From: Jiangellales bacterium
Lineage (GTDB): Bacteria > Actinomycetota > Actinomycetes > Jiangellales > Jiangellaceae
Direction of reading: 5' to 3'
DNA: 64,000 bases
Assembly (NCBI GenBank): GCA_030447955.1
Contig: JAUJNY010000001.1
Coordinates: forward strand, 927,066 to 991,065
Below the pieces are notes generated by a model. It did not search any database and was not told where the DNA came from. It saw nothing but the letters and a program-made list of their open reading frames with translations. The translations under genes and the position numbers were made by a program. Of the stretch, positions 58,944-64,000 are shown piece by piece. How positions within the stretch are numbered: the first letter of the stretch is position 1; each line of letters starts with the position of its first letter.

Positions 58944-59482
58944 CTGCCCCCCGTTTCCGCCCGACCGCAGCGCTGCGGCGGCACCTCGACCCGCTGGCGG
59001 ACCTCGCCGCACGCCTAAACGACCCGCTCCGCGGACTACGTGAGCGGATGTCCACCGATGCGTCGTCGGCTGCCGAGGCGGCTCGTCGCCTCGAACAGAT
59101 GCCCAGGGCGCGCCGCCGCAAGGCCGCCATGTTGACCCTGGTCTGTGGTTCGTGTCAGGTCGCGCCGCTGGTGGTCTACCGGGTCGACAGGCGCCTGCTG
59201 GTGTGGACCCGAGGCGAGGGCGACAACCGGAAGCCGACCATGTTCCGGTTGCATCCCGATGGGCGGCGTACGCCGATTCCGGAGCCCGGCTTCCACCCGC
59301 TCCCCGCGTGTTGGCTGGACACGGTGACGGCTCAGTTGGGGGTGGAATGCCAGTGCCGCTGCCGTCGGTGGTCGATGAAGGGGAGCGCGCTCACGGCGGC
59401 GTGCACGGGCGTACCGACGACGCGTCGATTGCCCCTCGGGTCTGATCAGCGGTGTACGGTGGACAGGTCCGACACCGCCTGA
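58940..59482 (+). CDS. E2 Cys-rich protein, unknown
   Basis: The protein has 180 residues with a GTG start overlapping the previous stop. The N-terminal ~65 residues are helical and charged. The central part has LVCGSCQVAPLVVYRVDRRL; later GVECQCRCRRWSMKGSALTA and AACTG follow. Two CxxC/CxC groups ~70 residues apart suggest one zinc site. It occupies the place of the Cys/His protein 16973-17509 in E1. Function unknown; it ends the integrase operon. Confidence 0.75.
   Translation: MTAPRFRPTAALRRHLDPLADLAARLNDPLRGLRERMSTDASSAAEAARRLEQMPRARRRKAAMLTLVCGSCQVAPLVVYRVDRRLLVWTRGEGDNRKPTMFRLHPDGRRTPIPEPGFHPLPACWLDTVTAQLGVECQCRCRRWSMKGSALTAACTGVPTTRRLPLGSDQRCTVDRSDTA
59449..59478 (+). promoter_or_regulatory. 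Operon-boundary inverted repeat in E2
   Basis: GCGGTGT (59449-59455) and ACACCGC (59472-59478) overlap the end of the Cys-rich gene, the same relative place as the inverted repeat at 17493-17517 in E1. It is a candidate operator or terminator at the start of the replication operon. Confidence 0.45.
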
Positions 59483-59542
59483 GCGCTGAGCGCCGGCCCC
59501 GGAGACAGGCACCGGGATGACACCGAAGAGGTGTTGTCCGTC

Positions 59543-59875
59543 GTGCCCACAAGTTTCGCTGAACGTTCTCTCGCCGGAAGTCTCGCGGCCCATGAGTCGT
59601 GGGCCAACACCCCCGACAGGGCGGCCCGTACCGCGCCGGCTCGTGCGGCGCTGCTCGCTCGGTTCGAGCGCGAGGTCGACCCTGACAACCTGCTCGAGCC
59701 GGCCGAGCGTGGCCGGCGGGCCGAGCACAAGCGCAAGGCGTACTTCCAGCGGCTAGCACTGCGCTCGGCTCAGTCCCGGCGCAAGTCCCGCGAGGCTCGG
59801 CAGCTCGCTGACGACCTCGACCGCATCGCCGAGTCGGCAGACGCCGACCTGGCCAACCCGGACGCCGCCGCGTGA
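59543..59875 (+). CDS. Conserved helical protein, first gene of E2 replication operon
   Basis: The protein has 110 residues from GTG 59543; GAAGAGG lies about 11 bases upstream, and the GTG at 59531 is too close to it. The homologue in E1 (17575) shares AAHE.W, ARAALLARFEREVDPD and QLADDLDRIAESADADLA-like blocks, roughly half the residues by eye. All-helical, Arg-rich and without motif. Family is widespread in actinobacterial elements, function unknown. Confidence 0.85.
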   Translation: MPTSFAERSLAGSLAAHESWANTPDRAARTAPARAALLARFEREVDPDNLLEPAERGRRAEHKRKAYFQRLALRSAQSRRKSREARQLADDLDRIAESADADLANPDAAA

Positions 59876-60303
59876 GGGCGCGAAGAAGCCCGGCCACCGG
59901 GGCGGTGGGCCGGGCTTCTGAGGTCAGCGGGCAGCAAGACCTGTTGAGCATCCTGCCAGACGCCGCCGACAAGAACGGTCAGGCCACGCGCGGCGTGACG
60001 ACGGCAGCCGAGCGTCGTGACCGTTTCTGGTGGGACGGCGCCATGCGCGCGGTCGAGACGATGGCCGCGACGGGGCGCCAGTTCAGTGCCTACGACGTCG
60101 CCGAAGCGTTCGGCCTACCCGACCCCGACCACCCGAACCGCTGGGGTGCGCTGCTGTCCTGCGCGGCCCGCGCCGAGGTAGTGGAGTGCGTCGGTGCGGC
60201 GCCGTCCCGCCGGCCTTCGGTCGAGGGCTCGCTCGCCCGGGTCTGGCGGGGCACCGCCGCCTTTCGCGCCAGTCGCGGGTCTGTCGGGGGTGGCGCCCGA
60301 TGA
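59872..60303 (+). CDS. E2 winged-helix-like protein
   Basis: The protein has 143 residues; the GTG overlaps the previous stop by 4 bp. RDRFWWDGAMRAVETMAATG, QFSAYDVAEAFGLPDPDHPN and RWGALLSCAARAEVVECVGA read like a compact winged-helix domain. I recall similar proteins in actinobacteriophages and prophages, where they adjoin replication genes. It probably binds DNA and may recognise the element's origin or control the operon. No enzymatic motif is present. Confidence 0.75.
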   Translation: MRARRSPATGAVGRASEVSGQQDLLSILPDAADKNGQATRGVTTAAERRDRFWWDGAMRAVETMAATGRQFSAYDVAEAFGLPDPDHPNRWGALLSCAARAEVVECVGAAPSRRPSVEGSLARVWRGTAAFRASRGSVGGGAR

Positions 60304-60560
60304 TCGGCGGCGCCGTACTCATCGACCTGCGCGACATCGATCCCAAGGTCGCTTATCGGCGCCTCGGCCAGCTCGGCGTCACCCCGACCGGCGCCCGGCT
60401 GGTGCTCGTCGTTGGACCGCTCGTACCCAACCTGCGCGTGGTCGACCTGCTCCGTGAACACACTGCCCGACTCGACGTCGACGTGTGGGGCACCGCCGAT
60501 GCGGTGCCCCAGTGGATCGTGGCGCTGCGGACCGGGGACGTCGCCGGGGTGCTGTTGTGA
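60300..60560 (+). CDS. E2 small alpha/beta protein, unknown
   Basis: The protein has 86 residues and its ATG overlaps the previous stop. GGAVLIDLRDIDPKVAYRRL, GARLVLVVGPLVPNLRVVDL and LDVDVWGTADAVPQWIVAL give an alternating strand-helix pattern like a small STAS-like or Rossmann-like fold. No known motif. Its stop overlaps the ATPase start, so it is coupled to the replication gene. Confidence 0.7.
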   Translation: MIGGAVLIDLRDIDPKVAYRRLGQLGVTPTGARLVLVVGPLVPNLRVVDLLREHTARLDVDVWGTADAVPQWIVALRTGDVAGVLL

Positions 60561-61940
60561 CCGGGACCGGCACCGAGTTGCTGGACGAGCTGCACGCGGC
60601 GTTTCTCCGCTACGTGGTGCTGCCTTCTGCGGAGGCCGCGGATGCGGTGACGTTGTGGATCGCCGCGACGCACGGGCAGCCGGCGTGGCAGCACGCGCCG
60701 CGGCTGGGTGTGCAGTCGCCGGAGAAGCGGTGCGGGAAGTCGCGGCTGCTCGACGTGGTGGAGGCCACCTGTCACGCGCCGCTGATCACGGTGAACGCGA
60801 CACCCTCGGCGATCTTCCGGAGCATCGGTACGGATGACCCGCCGACTTTGTTGATTGACGAGGCGGATGCGATCTTCGGCACTAGGAAGGCCGCAGAGCA
60901 GCACGAAGATTTGCGCGCGTTGGTCAACGCCGGGCACGGCCGGGGTCGCCCGGCGATCCGCTGCGTGGGGCCGAACCAGACCCCTACCGCGTTCGCCACG
61001 TTCGCGATGGTGGCGCTGGCCGGCATCGGTGACTGCCTGCCCGACACGGTGACGGACCGGGCGATCATGGTGAAGATGCGCCGCCGGGCCCCCGGCGAGC
61101 ACGTCGCGCAGTTCCGACACCGCCGCGATGCGCTGCCGCTGCACGGACTGCGTGAGCGGCTCGCCGCCTGGGTCCGCGGGGCACCTTGAGGAGTTGGAGC
61201 AGGCGGAGCCGGAGCTGCCATTGGAGGACCGCGCCGCCGACACCTGGGTCGCCCTCGCCGACCTCGCCGGGGGTAGCTGGCCGACCCGAGCACGGACTGC
61301 GGCGCTCGTCCTGTCGGGGGAGGCCGACGCCGCCGAGGTCGAGGCGTCGCTGGGCGTGCGGTTGCTCGCCGATGTGCGGGAGACGGTCCCCGAGGCGGTC
61401 ATCGCCTCCGAGGAGCTGGTGCGTCGATTGCGTGCACGGCCGGAGTCCCCGTGGGAGGCGTTCGAGTTGGATCAGCGCAGCCTGTCCCGCCGGCTGCGCC
61501 CCTACAGCGTGCGTCCCGACCGGGTCTATCTCTCCAACGGCAGGCAGGCCCGCGGCTACAAATTGGAGGACTTCACCGACGCCTTCGTCCGGTACCTGCG
61601 GCCGCTGAAAGACGGTGACCAGGACGAGGTGCCGCCCGGTGGTGCACCGTCACGACCCGTCACACCGTCAGACCCGCAGGTCAGCCCGGTGACGGATACC
61701 GAGCCTGTGACGGATACAAGCGTCACAGCCGGCCAGACCGTCACCGGGCTGACCAGGGCAGATGACGCTATGACGCGTCGTGACGCTACCTGCCAAGCGT
61801 GCGGAGGCCGGCTGGACCCCGCAGTCGCGGCCGGGGGTTTCCGCACGCACCCCGCCTGCGACCTGGCCGCCGCTGGTGACCTGACCTTGACCGAGTACGC
61901 CGACCGCGTCGCCGAGCTGCGCCGGTTGGTGGCGTCATGA
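60557..61940 (+). pseudogene. DUF3631 replication ATPase with a +1 frameshift
   Basis: The first frame (60557-61189, 210 residues) holds a P-loop region SPEKRCGKSRLLDVVEATCH and Walker B TLLIDEADAIFG. It ends at a TGA just after AAWVRG. The frame one base over continues at once with HLEELEQAEPELPLEDRAAD and carries DUF3631 (GGSWPTRARTAALVLSG, LGVRLLADVRETVP, YKLEDFTDAFVRYL), then a linker and a zinc-like tail CQACGGRLDP. Removing one G from GGGG at 61178-61181 would restore a ~460-residue protein. Options: recent mutation, sequencing error or programmed slippage. It replaces the SF3 helicase of E1. Confidence 0.8.
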
Positions 61941-61962
61941 CCGACCCGAGGAGAACGGACCC

Positions 61963-62157
61963 GTGACCAAGTTGTCGATTCATCCCGCATACCCGACTCA
62001 CCGCCGGCTGCGCGACGGCATCGCCGCCGCCCGAGTGGCGCTCGCCGACCATGACACCGCGCTCGCGCTGCTGGCGGACGGGCTGGACCGCGGGGCGCTG
62101 TCCGAGGCCGAGGCCGCGCAGATGCTCGCCGAGCTGGGGCTGGTGCCTAGGCCATGA
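61963..62157 (+). CDS. E2 small helical protein
   Basis: The protein has 64 residues; GAGGAGA about 9 bases before the GTG. Helical: HRRLRDGIAAARVALADHDT and RGALSEAEAAQMLAELGLVP. No motif. Its stop overlaps the next ATG. Confidence 0.65.
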   Translation: MTKLSIHPAYPTHRRLRDGIAAARVALADHDTALALLADGLDRGALSEAEAAQMLAELGLVPRP

Positions 62158-62327
62158 CCGCCGACGACCTCGGCACCTGCGCCTGGTGCCCGGCGTCTCT
62201 CAACGGATGCCACGCTCGCCAGCGAGGTGGCGGTGGCCGCTGCTGCTGGCGGTGCACTCACGGCGCGACTGACCCGGCTGGCGGTGTCCAGGTCACCCGC
62301 CGGCCGACCCCGCGGGAGTCGCGGTGA
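62154..62327 (+). CDS. E2 small zinc-type protein 1
   Basis: The protein has 57 residues with an ATGA overlap with the previous gene. GTCAWCPASLNGCHAR and GGRCCWRCTH give CxxC and CCxxC groups around His, suggesting a small zinc knuckle. It is too short for firm assignment, but 4-bp overlaps on both sides support real translation. Confidence 0.6.
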   Translation: MTADDLGTCAWCPASLNGCHARQRGGGGRCCWRCTHGATDPAGGVQVTRRPTPRESR

Positions 62328-62455
62328 CCTACGTCTGCCCGGACTGCCTCGACGCCCCGGTGCCCTCGCCACGCCGCGGACGTGATGGCCGCTGCCCGGG
62401 CTGCCGTGCCCAGCTCGGCCGCCGTGGCCGGCGCAACCCGAAGGAGACCGCATGA
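62324..62455 (+). CDS. E2 small zinc-ribbon protein 2
   Basis: The protein has 43 residues with a GTGA overlap with the previous gene. TYVCPDCLDAP and DGRCPGCRAQLGRRG form two CxxC pairs, a minimal zinc ribbon, followed by a basic tail. It probably binds nucleic acid or protein. It overlaps the next ATG by 4 bp. Confidence 0.6.
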   Translation: MTYVCPDCLDAPVPSPRRGRDGRCPGCRAQLGRRGRRNPKETA

Positions 62456-62676
62456 CCACCCCGATCGACCCGGAAATCGCCGACGCGGAGTGCACCTGTC
62501 AGAGCACGGCAGACCTGCTGCGTGCCGCCATCTCGGGAGCGGACAACCCGCCGCCCTGCCCGGCGCACCAGCCGCAGGCCGCGACCCAGCCCGCCCCTGT
62601 GGCGCTGAACGGGCCAGAGATCGAACGCATCGTCGCCGCCGGGTTCGCCAGCGGCACCACCACCGACAACCACTAG
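62452..62676 (+). CDS. E2 small protein with Cys pair
   Basis: The protein has 74 residues and overlaps the previous gene by 4 bp. ADAECTCQSTADLL and NPPPCPAHQPQ place three Cys and a His that could bind zinc; the C-terminal half (LNGPEIERIVAAGFASGTTT) is helical. Function unknown. Confidence 0.6.
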   Translation: MTTPIDPEIADAECTCQSTADLLRAAISGADNPPPCPAHQPQAATQPAPVALNGPEIERIVAAGFASGTTTDNH

Positions 62677-62685
62677 GAGCCCGCT

Positions 62686-63525
62686 ATGCCAGAGCTGGTC
62701 TTCATCCAGTCCCTCGCCCACGACCTGCAGGCCCTCGGCCTCGACCTGCCCGAGCAGGCCCGCACCGCGCTCGACGTGCAGGCTGCCGCGCTCACCGCGG
62801 CCAGCGCCACCCCCACCGAGGACCTGAGAGCCGACGCCGAGGCCGGCACCCTCGACCCGGCCACCATCGGCGCCCGGGTGCGCGAGGCCGCGCTGGCGCT
62901 CAACGCCCGGGCAGCCGCGCACGAGGTGGCACGTGAGCTGATCCACCCGCTGCAGAAGGTCGCCACCCGCGCCGTCATGGCGGACGCCGACCGCATCGTC
63001 AAGGCGATGCGCCCAGCCTTCGACACCGTCGCCGCCGGTATCGCCGAGGCCGCCGCCCGCTTCGACCCCGACACCAGCCCCGAGCGGGTCATCGCCACCG
63101 GACCCGAGGCCACAGCCGCGTACCGCACCCTCGACCAGCACCGCGCCACCCTCGACCGAGTGCACGCCGTGCGCGCCACCCTGACCCGCTCCTACGGCTA
63201 CGGCGCAACCGGCACCCCGGCTGCGGCCTGGTACGTCGCCACCTTCGTCGACTTCGCGCAGGTCGAGCGGGCACAGCGGCTGCTCGAGCAGGACGGTGGA
63301 CCCGGCGGGCAGTGGCTGCGCCTGGCCTCCGCCGGCTACCGGCTGCGGCTCAACACCGCCACCGAGGCCGCCGCCGTGCTCGCCAAGGCCCACGGCGCGA
63401 CGGACCGCGCGCAGCGCGCAGCGGAGCAGCGGAGCCTCGCAGAGCACCGCCGCCAGTACGCCGGCTACCTCGACGCGGTCACCGCCACCGTCGCCCACAC
63501 CGACGACGGACCGCAGGCCGCATGA
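62686..63525 (+). CDS. E2 large helical protein, unknown
   Basis: The protein has 279 residues; AGGAG 6 bases before the ATG. Almost entirely helical and Ala-rich: MPELVFIQSLAHDLQALGL, EVARELIHPLQKVATRAVMA, DADRIVKAMRPAFDTVAAGI, QHRATLDRVHAVRATLTRSY. A middle segment PAAAWYVATFVDFAQVERAQ may pack against other helices; no membrane span is apparent. It might be a coiled-coil scaffold, but I recognise no family. It lies directly before the block conserved with E1. Confidence 0.7.
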   Translation: MPELVFIQSLAHDLQALGLDLPEQARTALDVQAAALTAASATPTEDLRADAEAGTLDPATIGARVREAALALNARAAAHEVARELIHPLQKVATRAVMADADRIVKAMRPAFDTVAAGIAEAAARFDPDTSPERVIATGPEATAAYRTLDQHRATLDRVHAVRATLTRSYGYGATGTPAAAWYVATFVDFAQVERAQRLLEQDGGPGGQWLRLASAGYRLRLNTATEAAAVLAKAHGATDRAQRAAEQRSLAEHRRQYAGYLDAVTATVAHTDDGPQAA

Positions 63526-63764
63526 GCTTTCCGACCGGCGTGAAGGTCACGGTCAACGGCTCGGCACGTGCAGCCGTGCGACCGATCCATGGTGGCGAGC
63601 GCAGACTCCAAGCGCAGAGACCCGCCAGCGCCGACGCGGCAGCCGGTCCGGTGACGGTGGTAGCCCCGGGCCGGCTGCCGTACCCAGGGGGGAAACCCCC
63701 CAGCGGACGTTTTTTCCAGACCGCCTCACCCGCCTCGCGCACACCGTCTCAACTAACGACATAG
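63522..63764 (+). CDS. E2 small protein across the conserved block, doubtful
   Basis: The ATG overlaps the previous stop by 4 bp and gives 80 residues. The beginning MSFPTGVKVTVNGSARAAVR is protein-like, but the second half crosses the GGGGGG/CCCCCC inverted repeat and the TTTTTTCC block and is low complexity. The true gene may be shorter in origin, or the frame may be fortuitous after about residue 45. Confidence 0.45.
   Translation: MSFPTGVKVTVNGSARAAVRPIHGGERRLQAQRPASADAAAGPVTVVAPGRLPYPGGKPPSGRFFQTASPASRTPSQLTT
63687..63701. repeat. Perfect G6-AAA-C6 inverted repeat
   Basis: GGGGGGAAACCCCCC, a 6-bp perfect stem with AAA loop, directly before the conserved block. It could form a very stable hairpin or be a protein-binding palindrome. 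Confidence 0.9.
63700..63746 (+). promoter_or_regulatory. Block conserved between E2 and E1, candidate packaging site
   Basis: CCAGCGGACGTTTTTTCCAG then ACC and, 15 bases on, CGCGCACACCG; aligned with 20757-20801 of E1. It lies between the small-gene operon and the next zinc-type gene, the same junction as in E1, where the small terminase follows. Confidence 0.5.
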
Positions 63765-63778
63765 GGGGTAGCGGAGAA

Positions 63779-64000
63779 ATGACCTGCCGGAAGTGCGGGC
63801 GCGGAGTTGAGCGGCTGGCCGCCGGCCGTCGTACTGCTCGACGGGTTGCCGCCGGGCGATGGAGTACGAGCTGCGGCGGCTGCGCGCTGGAAGAGGTCGA
63901 GGAGCAGTTGCGCTGGTGCCGCTTCGGCTGGGGCGGGCGCACCGACGCCGATGCGCCGAAGTTCGACGCGGAGCGGCTGCGGCTGGAGGCCCGGCTGCGT
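63779..64000 (+). CDS. E2 zinc-type protein, 3' end outside window
   Basis: The ATG at 63779 opens a frame to the window edge (74 codons so far). MTCRKCGRGVERLAAGRR and SCGGCALEEVEEQLRWCRFG show CxxC...CxxC...C, a zinc-ribbon arrangement, with a charged helical continuation (APKFDAERLRLEARLR). Shine-Dalgarno-like GGGGGTAGCGGAG lies just upstream. It is the first gene after the conserved block; in E1 that place is taken by the small terminase. It is cut by the window end. Confidence 0.65.
   Translation, partial: MTCRKCGRGVERLAAGRRTARRVAAGRWSTSCGGCALEEVEEQLRWCRFGWGGRTDADAPKFDAERLRLEARLR

Larger units (their letters stand above)
57750..64000 (+). mobile_element. Integrative element E2 (right end outside window)
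   Basis: E2 lies directly downstream of tRNA-Val and opens with TGACCTGCGGAAACACG, shared with the ends of E1. Gene order: integrase, recombinase-tail peptide, Cys-rich protein, inverted repeat, 110-residue homologue of E1's first replication gene, winged-helix-like protein, DUF3631 ATPase (frameshifted), a run of small Cys-rich genes, a large helical protein, and the block shared with E1. The left edge is set within the tRNA by analogy with E1; the right attachment site is not in the window. Confidence 0.85.

Overview
The window is high-GC bacterial DNA with frequent GTG starts, many 4-bp gene overlaps and an actinobacterial gene set: AceE-type pyruvate dehydrogenase, the fasR-fabD-fabH-acpP-fabF-accD fatty-acid cluster with a DUF3145 gene beside it, DUF3052 next to a peroxiredoxin, dnaG-dgt-ppdK, and an ECF42-type sigma factor with YCII partners. 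I read it as a chromosomal segment of a non-mycobacterial actinomycete; species cannot be told from the sequence.

Layout. 1-3665: cell-wall peptidase (cut by the window edge), lipoprotein, sigma factor and membrane partner. 3747-15121: VapBC-type toxin-antitoxin pair overlapping dus, then ppdK, a small accessory patch (broken ABC ATPase, membrane J-domain protein, 40-bp tandem duplication), dgt, dnaG, a small conserved gene and topoisomerase IB. 15239-15994: tRNA-Asn, a small membrane protein and a tRNA with anticodon CAT. 15952-25918: integrated element E1. 25921-27819: decayed integration scar tissue (IS481-like remnant, integrase tail, broken lipoprotein gene, two further tRNA 3' fragments). 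27967-38398: mostly secreted proteins, an ISL3-type pseudogene, the ECF42/YCII regulon and assorted enzymes. 38611-45725: fatty-acid synthesis on the minus strand. 45772-57651: housekeeping and accessory enzymes, including AceE. 57715-57786: tRNA-Val, with a second element E2 running off the end of the window.

The main finding is that E1 and E2 are relatives built on one plan. Each sits at the 3' end of a tRNA gene, and its tyrosine integrase reads away from the tRNA. Each has an integrase operon, an inverted repeat at the operon boundary, a homologous ~110-residue first gene of the replication operon, and a replication ATPase (P4-type SF3 helicase in E1, DUF3631 in E2). Each also has a conserved ~46-bp block containing TTTTTCCAGACC, which in E1 lies just ahead of a P27-type small terminase. 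E1 carries a small terminase and an HK97-type prohead protease. It has no recognisable large terminase, portal, capsid or tail gene. It has cargo at the distal end: a PD-(D/E)XK-type nuclease with a small partner gene, a repeat-rich one-membrane-segment peptide and a DUF6907-like gene. This layout resembles phage satellites and the small phiRv1/phiRv2 prophage-like elements of Mycobacterium tuberculosis, and suggests a family that uses helper-phage capsids. That interpretation is inference; the shared architecture and the attachment-site repeats are seen directly.
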